DNA of 62,018 nucleotides. It comes from Anaerolineae bacterium (GTDB lineage: Bacteria > Chloroflexota > Anaerolineae > Aggregatilineales > Phototrophicaceae). The notes below the pieces were generated by a model, which saw nothing but the letters and a program-made list of their open reading frames with translations, made no database searches and was not told where the DNA came from. A program made the translations under genes and the position numbers. Shown here piece after piece: positions 8,687-16,731 of the stretch. Position 1 is the first letter of the stretch. Each line of letters opens with the position of its first letter. The stretch covers positions 1 through 62,018 of the forward strand of contig JALHNB010000043.1 in NCBI GenBank assembly GCA_022843745.1, read 5' to 3'.

Positions 8687-9487
8687 TCAAATCCCCGCTA
8701 GAAATTCCAGCGCAGCCCGGTTAAATCCCGCCGGGTCTTCCATATTCGCCATATGCCCCACATTGGGCAGCACAACCTTTCGCGCACCAGCGATTTGCTG
8801 CGCCATTGCTTCAGCCATATTATGAAAATCTGGCAGATCGCGCTCGCCCAGTACAATCAGCGCTGGCGTATTAATTTCGGCTAGGCGCTGCGCGGCAGGC
8901 GGCTTGAGCGGAATATTCGGATTTTCGTTGACAAAATGCCAGCCGGAATAATCCGTGACCATCTGCGTCAGGAGCGCGGCGGCTTCGGATTGGTCGTAAA
9001 CCGCGCCAAAAAGCGGATGCGCAAGCCACGCTTCTTTCGCCGCGTCGATACCGTTTTCACGTGCAGCATCCCACACCCGCTTGGTCTGCATATTCCATTC
9101 CTCTGTCCAATGGAAGCCAGCGATAAGGCCGTTGACGGTGATGAGCGAATGGATCGAGTCGGGGTAACTGAGCGCAAAATCGGTCACGACCATGCCGCCA
9201 AGTGACAGGCCGACCACATCCGCGCGGGCGATGTCCAGATGCGTCAGCAGCGCCTTCAGGTCGGCATGATGCGCATAGGGATCGCTGGACACCTCCGATT
9301 TACCGAAGCCGCGCAGATCGTAGCGCAGCACTTCGTAATGTTGGGCGAAAACTTCAAATTGAAAATCCCATAAGCGCCTGTCGAGCGCAAAACCATGAAC
9401 CAGCACCAGCGGGCGACCCTTCCCCGCTATCTCATAATAGAGTCGCGCTCCGTTTACACTGGCGTAACCAGAAAGCATATTCGTCAT
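8687..9487 (-). CDS. Alpha/beta-fold hydrolase
   Basis: This 266-aa protein has the standard single-domain alpha/beta hydrolase layout: an oxyanion HG near LVLVHGFAL, the nucleophile elbow GLSLGG, an acid in GERD, and the catalytic His in NVGHMAN. The sequence resembles 3-oxoadipate enol-lactonase and related esterases, but the substrate is not certain. The start at 9487 is chosen because GGGAGG lies 6 nt upstream; a longer frame from 9541 would add 18 residues without support. It is a single gene, divergent from the second META gene. Confidence 0.88.
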   Translation of the reverse strand: MTNMLSGYASVNGARLYYEIAGKGRPLVLVHGFALDRRLWDFQFEVFAQHYEVLRYDLRGFGKSEVSSDPYAHHADLKALLTHLDIARADVVGLSLGGMVVTDFALSYPDSIHSLITVNGLIAGFHWTEEWNMQTKRVWDAARENGIDAAKEAWLAHPLFGAVYDQSEAAALLTQMVTDYSGWHFVNENPNIPLKPPAAQRLAEINTPALIVLGERDLPDFHNMAEAMAQQIAGARKVVLPNVGHMANMEDPAGFNRAALEFLAGI

Positions 9488-9635
9488 ACACCACCTCCCA
9501 GCTTCAGAATATGCCAATTTTCGCGCCCGCACAAATGACACCTGTCTCGAAAGCTTCTATTCTGACTAATCTCTCCTTAACGCGAATCGTAAGTTTCTCA
9601 TATACCTGTCTAACGTGCGTCCGTTACCATGAAGG

Positions 9636-9697
9636 GGAACAAAATGCCTGTTTTGAACGTCTTATAGGTATGTATGGAAACAAAATGCCCGTTTGAA
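9636..9697 (+). promoter_or_regulatory. Direct repeat upstream of the second META gene
   Basis: Two copies of an imperfect 22-bp repeat (GGAACAAAATGCCTGTTTTG and GGAAACAAAATGCCCGTTTG, each followed by AA) sit at 9636-9657 and 9676-9697, exactly 40 bp apart, or about four helical turns. The spacing suits side-by-side binding of a regulator. No promoter consensus is clear. Confidence 0.4.
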
Positions 9698-9730
9698 AAA
9701 GAGGCATGTATTTGAATATCAGGAGGAACT

Positions 9731-10813
9731 ATGCGTCAATTACTATTCCGGTTGTTAACGGTTGGTCTGTTAATGGCCGTTTTCGTCCCGTCCGCATTCG
9801 CGCAGTCGGAAAATCCGCTGGCGGGGACATACTGGCAGGCCGCCGATTCGGGCGTAACGCTCGGCTTTGCGTCCGATGATCTGGTGACAGGTTCGGGCGG
9901 CTGCAACACCTTTAGCGGCACCTATACCCTCGATGGTGACACGATTTCGTTCAGTGAGATTGTCAGTACGCTCATGCTCTGCGAAGGAACGGGTGACCAG
10001 GAAACGGCGTTTTTTAACGCGCTGGAATCCGCCACCCGCTATGAAGTGACCGACTATCAACTAACGATCTGGCACAGCGATGACCAGCAGTTGACGTTCA
10101 TTCCCGACCCAGCAGGTGCGCTTGTCGGCACACAGTGGCAGCTACTTTCCTATGCGGAAACGCCTGTGATCGCCAACAGCATGGTCACGCTGGAATTCCG
10201 CGCCGATAATCAGGTTGTCGGTTCTGGCGGCTGCAACGACTACGGCGGCGGCTACCTGATCGAAGACGATGGCGTGATTTCGTTCACCGACCTCATCAGT
10301 ACACTCATGGCGTGCGGCGATGACACCATCACGCTGCAAGAGCAGGAATATCTGAATGCTTTGCAGACCGCGACGGGTTTTGAACTCGCCGATAATCAAC
10401 TGACGATCACCTACGGCGACGGCGAGCAGCTAAATTTTATCCTCATCGACAAGGATGTGCTGGCCGGAACACAATGGCAGCTTGCATCTTATGGCAACGC
10501 GGATGCTGAAACGCCGCTTGTGCCGGAGAGTGTGGTCACGCTGGAATTTGTCGATGACAGCCAGGTGAACGGGTCAGGCGGTTGCAACAGTTTTAGCAGC
10601 ACCTATCAGGTAAGCGGCGATACGATTTCGTTCACGCCTGTCATCAGCACCCGTATGGCCTGCACCAACGAGGCGATTGGTACGCTGGAATCGACATTTT
10701 TTAACGCGCTGGGAACCGCCACGCGCTACGAAGTGACCGACGAGAATCTGCTGATCTGGTACGACAACGACCAGTGGCATCTCACCTTTACGCCCATGCC
10801 CGAAACGGCGTAA
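9731..10813 (+). CDS. Secreted protein with three META (HslJ-like) domains
   Basis: This is a 360-aa paralogue of the gene at 2630-3715, with a signal peptide (MRQLLFRLLTVGLLMAVFVP, ending AFAQ) and three META-type repeats carrying GSGGCNTF, GSGGCNDY and GSGGCNSF plus a matching Cys (MLC or MAC). The first repeat is shorter at its start and the two genes have diverged clearly, so the copy is old. AGGAGG is 4 nt before the ATG, as in the paralogue. The role is probably envelope stress or protection, inferred from the family. Confidence 0.9.
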   Translation: MRQLLFRLLTVGLLMAVFVPSAFAQSENPLAGTYWQAADSGVTLGFASDDLVTGSGGCNTFSGTYTLDGDTISFSEIVSTLMLCEGTGDQETAFFNALESATRYEVTDYQLTIWHSDDQQLTFIPDPAGALVGTQWQLLSYAETPVIANSMVTLEFRADNQVVGSGGCNDYGGGYLIEDDGVISFTDLISTLMACGDDTITLQEQEYLNALQTATGFELADNQLTITYGDGEQLNFILIDKDVLAGTQWQLASYGNADAETPLVPESVVTLEFVDDSQVNGSGGCNSFSSTYQVSGDTISFTPVISTRMACTNEAIGTLESTFFNALGTATRYEVTDENLLIWYDNDQWHLTFTPMPETA

Positions 10814-10830
10814 CCCAATATCGTGATTTG

Positions 10831-10898
10831 GTAGGGGCGCAGCGTGGCTACGCCCCTGCAAATGCAGGCGGATCGTAGGGGCGCACAGCCGTGCGCCC
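10831..10898. repeat. Two GTAGGGGCG-family hairpins
   Basis: Two hairpins of the family lie 3' of the META gene. The first (10831-10858) pairs GGGGCG with CGCCCC, and the second (10875-10898) pairs GGGCGCAC with GTGCGCCC. They may end transcription of the META gene, though no T-run follows. Confidence 0.7.
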
Positions 10899-11098
10899 AA
10901 TCCTCAAAAATTAGATTGGTGAGGAAATTGGTGACAACAGCCGTCCGACATTTTGGGCGGATTTGTTATGAATTAGCTGCAATTTCGACAGCCTGAATAG
11001 TCGCAACTTAAAAACAACACTAAAATAACAGATATATATCGGATTACAGCCAATCGCGTTCGCGCCGATATGGTTGTATCCCCAATTAGGAGCATCTG

Positions 11099-12211
11099 AT
11101 GCGGAAAATAATTTTCTTGCTCGTCCTCAGTCTGTTATTAATTGTCCCGGCATTTGCGCAAGAGGACGTTTTAGTTTACGGCACGAATATGCTGGGCACA
11201 CTATCGGCAGAATCATCGCAGGCCGAATTCACCTTCGGCGGGACGGCGGGCGATCTCGTCACGATTGAGGTGATCGGCGTTACCGCAGGCCTGGACCCGG
11301 CGGTCAGCCTGAATTCACCAGCCCTGCAAAATCTTGCCAGTAACGACAATGACCCCTTGCAGGCAGGCACAACGGACGCGCGTATTTCGCTGCGCCTGCC
11401 GGAGAACGGCGTCTTTCGCATTCTGGTGAACAGCGTAACGGGTACATCCGGCGATTTTTTGCTGCGCCTGAATGGGCAAACCCCGCCGCCCGCCACTGAG
11501 TTGACCGATGCTCCACAGGATGCCAGCATCACGCCGGATATTCCACAGTTCTTCAGCTTCGGCGCGAGTTCGACGGAAATTATCACGTTAAATGTCACAA
11601 CTGCGACGGCGGATTTCGGCTTCCGTACCATCGTCAGGGATGCCAACGGCAGTCTGGTCGCGCTGGTCAGCGGAAGTGATGCTGTCGGCATATCGCTGCC
11701 CTTCGCGCCCGGTGATGGATTATATACAGCAGAAATCACCGCGCTTGATGCAAACGCGCCGGGACAAGTCTCGATCTCCGTCGGTGGCCCGGTGGTATCC
11801 GCCCAGGCAGAATCGACTGAGCCTGTCGCCGAGAAAACTGAAGAAGCGCTGGAACCGTGTGGCATTACGCCCAATGGTGGGCAGGTCAATGTCCGCAGCG
11901 GCCCCTCTACCGCTTTCGACATTATCGCCGAGCTACAGCCCAGCCAGGTACTCGAAGCCACTGGCACAGCGAATTACTGGTATCAGGTAGTCGTACCGAA
12001 TGTCGGGACGGGTTGGGTGTCCGATACGGTGGTCTTTGCAACGGGCGAGTGCCGCAGCATCCCAGAGGTCGAACCGCCACTGCCACCGCCAACAGCAACA
12101 CTCGAAGGCACACCCGCGCCTGTTCAGGCAACGCCAACCGCTACCGCGACACCTGCCGCGACAGAGCAGCCCGCCACAACGCCGACTGTGACCGCGACAC
12201 CAGCCAGCTAA
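11099..12211 (+). CDS. Secreted protein with bacterial SH3 domain and Thr/Pro tail
   Basis: The 370-aa product has a signal peptide (MRKIIFLLVLSLLLIVPAFA). Two beta-rich regions resembling pre-peptidase (PPC) domains follow (residues about 25-125 and 135-230), then a bacterial SH3 domain at about 255-312 (GQVNVRSGPSTAFDIIAEL through GTGWVSDTVV), and a low-complexity tail rich in Thr, Ala and Pro. Bacterial SH3 domains commonly bind cell-wall or extracellular ligands; the tail looks like an extended surface spacer. AGGAG lies 6 nt before the ATG. No enzyme domain is visible. Confidence 0.82.
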   Translation: MRKIIFLLVLSLLLIVPAFAQEDVLVYGTNMLGTLSAESSQAEFTFGGTAGDLVTIEVIGVTAGLDPAVSLNSPALQNLASNDNDPLQAGTTDARISLRLPENGVFRILVNSVTGTSGDFLLRLNGQTPPPATELTDAPQDASITPDIPQFFSFGASSTEIITLNVTTATADFGFRTIVRDANGSLVALVSGSDAVGISLPFAPGDGLYTAEITALDANAPGQVSISVGGPVVSAQAESTEPVAEKTEEALEPCGITPNGGQVNVRSGPSTAFDIIAELQPSQVLEATGTANYWYQVVVPNVGTGWVSDTVVFATGECRSIPEVEPPLPPPTATLEGTPAPVQATPTATATPAATEQPATTPTVTATPAS

Positions 12212-12647
12212 CGGCTATTGGTGTTTTGATGTCGCCAGGGGCTAGAAGCGCCCTGGCTAGGTTCTCAAAGCCTGCTCGAAGCAGGCTGAAAATGCACACA
12301 CATGGAGTTACAGCCCTCTTTGAGAGGGCTTTGAAGTCTAGCCGTAGGGCTTCCAGCCTACGGCGGACAGGGGCAATTGACTGCCAGAGGGCGAGAGATA
12401 ACGCCCTAAATCCCATTAACTTTGGTCTATATGGGGCGCACACGACTTGCGCCCTCTTTCGTGGATTGAAGACACGCCCGGCTTGCGCCCTGTCTTACCC
12501 CTCCCCCATCAACAAATTTTCGCTCGGTTTATCTTGGTCTATCTTGGTCTATCCCCATACCACGTCATGCCACCACCCCCGCACCAATCTCATTCCGCCG
12601 TATAATGGTCACAAAGTCCCAAAGATAATAAGAAAGCGATTTTGAAC
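12212..12647. other. 436-bp gene-free stretch
   Basis: It holds one copy of the four-hairpin element (12231-12366), a tandem TATCTTGGTC repeat near 12530-12550, and a TATAAT hexamer at 12601-12606 that could be the -10 box of the next gene, though no good -35 was found. No coding frame is convincing. Confidence 0.7.
12231..12366 (-). repeat. Four-hairpin repeat element, copy A
   Basis: In order it has GCCAGGG/CCCTGGC, AGCCTGCT/AGCAGGCT, AGCCCTCT/AGAGGGCT and GCCGTAGG/CCTACGGC stems. It is the reverse complement of the copy at 61659-61790, with the same stem order and matching loops and spacers. Confidence 0.85.
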
Positions 12648-13472
12648 ATGCCTTTTACTGCTGAAGAACGTTTTCGTTTCGATCTCACCGGCTTTTTAGT
12701 GCGCCCCGCGATCCTCTCACCCGATGAAGTCGCGGCACTGGTCGACCAGGTGGATCGCATCCACCACAATCCCGAATCGCTTTCGCCGGAGCAGCGCAAT
12801 GTCCCCGGCGGCCCCTCCAGCGTCGTGATCGACCATCCCAAAGTGCTTGAGGTGCTGCATGAGGTCATTGGGCCGGACATCCGTCTGGAAGGTGCGTTCA
12901 GCGTGTGGCGCGAAAAAGGCGTGGCTCATGCGCAGGGTTTTCACCAGGGCGGCTCAAAACCCATCGATCCGATTTTTGGCTATCGTGTCCATAACGGTGA
13001 AATTTACGCGGGCATGGTGCGCGTGGTCATCGAGCTAACCGATGTGAAAAAAGAGGACGGCGCGACCAGTTTCATCATCGGCAGCCATAAAGCGAATTTC
13101 CCCCTGCCCCCGGAGCATGAATCGCTCGACCCTGAAAAACGCAGCGAATTTTTCACCAGCTACGAATGTCCCGCAGGCAGCGCTATTTTCTTCAGCGAGA
13201 ATCTCATTCACGCAGGTCCGCCCTGGCGACGTGACAAGCCGCGTATCGCCATTCTGTACGCCTATTCACATTACGCCACCAACTGGCATCGCATGAAAAT
13301 CGCGCCGGAGATTATCAACGGCCTCCCGCGTGAAAAGCAGGCCTATTTCCGCGAGGTGTGGGCGCTCGATTTCGGTCAGCGTCCATTCGTCCACAACAGC
13401 GTCGAAAATTTCATCAAAAGCACCGATCCCGTCACGCCATCGCGCTTCCCTGAACACCAGAACGGCGGCTGA
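12648..13472 (+). CDS. Phytanoyl-CoA dioxygenase (PhyH) family protein
   Basis: The 274-aa protein fits the Fe(II)/2-oxoglutarate oxygenase PhyH family: it starts FDLTGFLVRPAILSPDEV, and the C-terminal half contains ATSFIIGSHKAN and SAIFFSENLIHAGPPW, whose His and a following Arg (RDKPRI) fit the metal and 2-oxoglutarate ligands. These enzymes hydroxylate lipids or small metabolites. The first metal His-x-Asp pair is not obvious and may be HAQGF or nearby, so activity is not certain. I chose ATG 12648; an upstream in-frame TTG at 12642 is less likely. A second family member lies at 40905-41774. Confidence 0.82.
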   Translation: MPFTAEERFRFDLTGFLVRPAILSPDEVAALVDQVDRIHHNPESLSPEQRNVPGGPSSVVIDHPKVLEVLHEVIGPDIRLEGAFSVWREKGVAHAQGFHQGGSKPIDPIFGYRVHNGEIYAGMVRVVIELTDVKKEDGATSFIIGSHKANFPLPPEHESLDPEKRSEFFTSYECPAGSAIFFSENLIHAGPPWRRDKPRIAILYAYSHYATNWHRMKIAPEIINGLPREKQAYFREVWALDFGQRPFVHNSVENFIKSTDPVTPSRFPEHQNGG

Positions 13473-13498
13473 TTCGATCCGCCAACGCAACTGTTTCG

Positions 13499-13521
13499 TA
13501 GGGGCGACACATGCGTCGCCC
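13499..13521. repeat. GTAGGGGCG-family hairpin
   Basis: GGGCGAC pairs with GTCGCCC, followed by TGTTTTGTG, 26 nt after the PhyH stop. It could serve as that gene's terminator. Confidence 0.65.
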
Positions 13522-13633
13522 TGTTTTGTGTCTGCATCTCGTTTTATATCCGCACCTTGCTTGATGCCTGCCCCTGTTGTATTTCCCCACATTGATATAA
13601 GAATCGACCAAACCCACACACATTCCCTAAAAG

Positions 13634-13660
13634 TGTCACACTTTTTCGACGCTATCCGTC
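13634..13660 (+). promoter_or_regulatory. ECF41-type promoter
   Basis: TGTCACA at 13634-13640 and CGTC at 13657-13660 are separated by 16 bp. From memory, this is the promoter signature described for ECF41 sigma factors. It lies 64 bp before the AhpD-like gene, with the ECF41-type sigma gene next downstream, the classic arrangement for this group. Confidence 0.75.
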
Positions 13661-13724
13661 TATATAGATAGAAACAAGAAACACCAGACGTCGTTTATAG
13701 ATTGCCTAAAGTGAGATAACACCG

Positions 13725-14213
13725 ATGCAAGCACGAATCAACTACGATCAGGTTGAGCCAGACGCGAACAAAACGATGTTCGCGCTGGGAAGATACATCA
13801 TGACCAGCGGGATTGAGCAGTCCTTGCTTGATCTGGTCTTGCTGCGGGCTTCACAGATAAACCGCTGCGCCTTCTGCATCGACATGCACTATAAAGATGC
13901 TATCGCCAGCGGTGAAACCGAACAGCGCCTTTATGGGCTGGATGCGTGGCGCGAATCGCCCTATTATACGGAACGCGAACGCGCAGCCCTGGCCTGGACG
14001 GAATCCGTGACCGTCCTCACCGATGACTTTGTGCCGGACGAGGTTTATGAAGTGGCGCGGGAGCAGTTTTCCGAGGTCGAACTTGTCAAGCTGACAATGG
14101 CGGTCATCGCGATCAACGGCTGGAATCGACTCAATGTCAGTTTCCGCACCGTTCCCGGCGGCTATCAATCGCCGCGCAAGCCGGAACTTGCCCACGCAGC
14201 CGCAAACGGTTAG
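13725..14213 (+). CDS. AhpD-like carboxymuconolactone decarboxylase family protein
   Basis: The 162-aa protein carries the AhpD core motif RCAFCIDMHYKDA, with the CxxC pair and a His three residues later, typical of the alkylhydroperoxidase-like branch. These proteins use the Cys pair for thiol-based peroxide reduction or act on quinone-type substrates. It is the usual partner (a COE gene) of ECF41 sigma factors, and the matching promoter and sigma gene flank it. Expression is therefore expected to depend on that sigma factor. The trigger is unknown. Confidence 0.9.
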   Translation: MQARINYDQVEPDANKTMFALGRYIMTSGIEQSLLDLVLLRASQINRCAFCIDMHYKDAIASGETEQRLYGLDAWRESPYYTERERAALAWTESVTVLTDDFVPDEVYEVAREQFSEVELVKLTMAVIAINGWNRLNVSFRTVPGGYQSPRKPELAHAAANG

Positions 14214-14248
14214 CTGGTCTAGCAAGAAATTCGGCTCGTGCTTTCCCG

Positions 14249-14272
14249 TAGGGGCGACTCATGTGTCGCCCC
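14249..14272. repeat. GTAGGGGCG-family hairpin
   Basis: GTAGGGGCGAC pairs with GTCGCCCC through a CTCATGT loop. It lies between the AhpD-like gene and the sigma gene and may weaken read-through from one to the other. Confidence 0.65.
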
Positions 14273-14338
14273 AAAGCCAGATATTTTCGATAGGCCGTTT
14301 AAAAGCCAACGATTATCGACTGAAATGAGAGACAACCC

Positions 14339-15253
14339 ATGCCATCAATCGACGAAGTTGACGAACATCGTTCCGCCCTGTTTGGCCTTGCCTACCGGAT
14401 GCTCGGCAGCGTGATGGATGCCGAAGACATCGTGCAGGAAGCCTTTATTCGCTGGCAGAACACGCCGGAGTCGGATATTCGTTCCCCCAGGGCTTACCTG
14501 ATGACGATCACGACGCGGCTGTGTCTCGATCAACTCCGTCTGGCGCATGTGCGGCGCGAGGAATATGTCGGCGCATGGCTGCCGGAACCGCTGCTGCAAT
14601 CGCCCGAAAGTGATCCGGCGCGGCTGGTCGAGATGGATGAGTCGATCTCGACGGCTTTTTTGGTGCTGCTGGAAAGCCTGTCGCCGCTGGATCGCGCGGT
14701 ATTTTTGCTGCATGAGGTCTTTAACTACACCTTTGCCGACATCGCAGCGATTGTCAATCGAACCCCGGCGGACTGCCGCCAGATCGGACACCGCGCCCGC
14801 CAGCGATTAACCCAGGGTCGCCCACGCTTTGAGATCGAAACTGAAACCGTTGAGGAAGTTGTTCAGGAATTTTTACGCGCCTGCATGGGCGATGATATGG
14901 CCGGGCTGCTGGCGCTGCTGGCTCCCGATGTCACCGTGATGAACGACAGCGGCGGCAAGGTCAGTGCCGTTCGTAACACCATCGTGGGCGTGGATCATGT
15001 GTCTCGCTTAATGCTGGGCATTTTCCGGCGGTGGTGGCCGCATTTGGTCTTTCATGTCGCGACCATCAACGGGCAGGCCGCGCTCATTACGTGTGCCAAC
15101 GCGCAGCCCGTAGCCGCCATCACCTTTGACGTGCGCGAGGGCAAAATTCACCACATTTATCAGGTGCTTAACCCGGACAAGCTCAAAGGTCTGAGCTGCG
15201 GTTCAGATTTTCGTGACAAATCAGCCAAAGATGAGGGGACAATTGGCGAATAA
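14339..15253 (+). CDS. ECF41-type RNA polymerase sigma factor (SigJ-like)
   Basis: The 304-aa protein has sigma region 2 (FGLAYRMLGSVMDAEDIVQE, residues about 13-75), region 4 (LSPLDRAVFLLHEVFNYTFA, about 110-165) and a SnoaL-like C-terminal extension of about 120 residues. The extension contains NDSGGKVSA, close to the DGGGK motif of ECF41 sigmas. In that family the extension controls activity in place of a separate anti-sigma factor, and none is seen here. It follows the AhpD-like gene in the same direction with 125 nt between them. Confidence 0.92.
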   Translation: MPSIDEVDEHRSALFGLAYRMLGSVMDAEDIVQEAFIRWQNTPESDIRSPRAYLMTITTRLCLDQLRLAHVRREEYVGAWLPEPLLQSPESDPARLVEMDESISTAFLVLLESLSPLDRAVFLLHEVFNYTFADIAAIVNRTPADCRQIGHRARQRLTQGRPRFEIETETVEEVVQEFLRACMGDDMAGLLALLAPDVTVMNDSGGKVSAVRNTIVGVDHVSRLMLGIFRRWWPHLVFHVATINGQAALITCANAQPVAAITFDVREGKIHHIYQVLNPDKLKGLSCGSDFRDKSAKDEGTIGE

Positions 15254-15324
15254 CGCGCCCCTATCATTTAAACATGAGGGTATGAAGTTGTTCGACGTTT
15301 GTCATCAAGTGGATACAAGCTGCG

Positions 15325-16485
15325 CTACGGTGATCGTCGCGGCAGGGAAATGGTGAACGTCGTGCCTGTGCCTTCCACACTCTGGCATTGAATCTGACCA
15401 CCATGTCGTTCCACGCTGTTTTTGACAATTGCCAGCCCCAGACCCGTGCCGCTGATTTCACGCACATTCCGCGCGCGGTGAAAAGGCTCGAACAAGCGCT
15501 TCTGGTCGCCCTTTGGAATGCCCATACCGTGATCGCTGACTTTGAGCGTGATATGGTCGGCATCAACCTGAACGTGGAAATCAATCTGAGTTTGCGGGGC
15601 AGAATACTTCATCGCGTTCGAAATCAGATTCACCACCATATGATAAATCAGCTTCTCGTCCACGATCACACTGGCATCGCCAACATATTGAAAATCAAAT
15701 TGATGCGATCCTCCACTCGCTCTACCCTCTGCCTGCATCTCCCCAAGCAGTCTGCGGCAGAACATTGCCAGATTGAGCGATTGAGGATTGAACTCGACCC
15801 TGCCAGCATTACCCTTCGAGAAGGTTACAATATCTTCCAGGAGATCGCGCATATTTCTCGCCTGTCTTCTGGCTCTTTGCACATATTCCAGGCGCTTTTC
15901 CGGCGTGAGGCGGTCATCGAGGGTTTCCAGAAGTTCCAGCGATAAGGTGATTCCGGTGAGCGGATTGCGTAGGTCATGGGAGACCATCGAGGCGAAGTTT
16001 TCCCGCAGCGCCGCAATCTCGCGTTCGTTTTCCAGCTCAACGCGCAAGATTTCCGCTTTGACGGCTTCTTCCTGCGCCTGCTTCAATTCGGTGACATCGG
16101 TCTGGATACCGACAAAGCGTGTCAGTTTACCGTCGGGCGCATGTACGGGCGTGAGGCTGATCTGATTCCAGAACATGCTGCCATCTTTACGATAATTGCG
16201 CAGCGAGACGACGCATCCCACACCATCACGGAGCGCCTGACGCATGGCATGGACACCGGGCTGGTCGTAGTCGTCACCCTGAAGAAAACGACAGCTTCGC
16301 CCTAAAACCTCCTCCGATGTATATCCGGTGAGGCGTTCAAAAGTGGCGTTCACATACACCAATGGGAAATCAGATCGGGTCGCGTCAGCAATACTAAAAC
16401 CAACACCGGCTGCTTCCATCGCTGACTGATAAATCCCCAGAACATCGTCAGGTGATCGGTTCAGGGCAATGGCATCAGGTTTCAT
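15325..16485 (-). CDS. LOV-domain sensor histidine kinase
   Basis: The 386-aa soluble protein has an N-terminal PAS domain of the LOV type (about 15-135): GRSCRFLQG holds the photoactive Cys65, and Asn97, Asn107 and Gln128 occupy the FMN-contact positions of the family. A short helix (VTELKQAQEEA) leads to a HisKA domain with His170 (SHDLRNPLTG) and an HATPase domain (NLISNAMKYS, DHGMGIP, GTGLGLAIV). In LOV kinases blue light forms a flavin-Cys bond that alters autophosphorylation. The family consensus GxNCRFLQ has Ser in place of Asn here. No response regulator is adjacent. AGGAG lies 4 nt before the ATG. Confidence 0.9.
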   Translation of the reverse strand: MKPDAIALNRSPDDVLGIYQSAMEAAGVGFSIADATRSDFPLVYVNATFERLTGYTSEEVLGRSCRFLQGDDYDQPGVHAMRQALRDGVGCVVSLRNYRKDGSMFWNQISLTPVHAPDGKLTRFVGIQTDVTELKQAQEEAVKAEILRVELENEREIAALRENFASMVSHDLRNPLTGITLSLELLETLDDRLTPEKRLEYVQRARRQARNMRDLLEDIVTFSKGNAGRVEFNPQSLNLAMFCRRLLGEMQAEGRASGGSHQFDFQYVGDASVIVDEKLIYHMVVNLISNAMKYSAPQTQIDFHVQVDADHITLKVSDHGMGIPKGDQKRLFEPFHRARNVREISGTGLGLAIVKNSVERHGGQIQCQSVEGTGTTFTISLPRRSP

Positions 16486-16731
16486 AAAGCTCCTATCACT
16501 TCTACGTTAACTTGTTAAATCCATCTTAAGGGCAGTCTATAGCACACAACCATAAGAATAGACTTAAATATTGTGAAGTTTAGCAGTGTTTATAAACGAT
16601 TAAGGATGATAATGCAAACGTCCAATGAGCAGTGGCAGGGCGATACTGCGCGACTCCCGCTTGGTGGATAACTGCCAAGCAAACATGATTTCATCAATCA
16701 ATTGCCCAGGTGCAGCCTGTCACGCAGCCCC

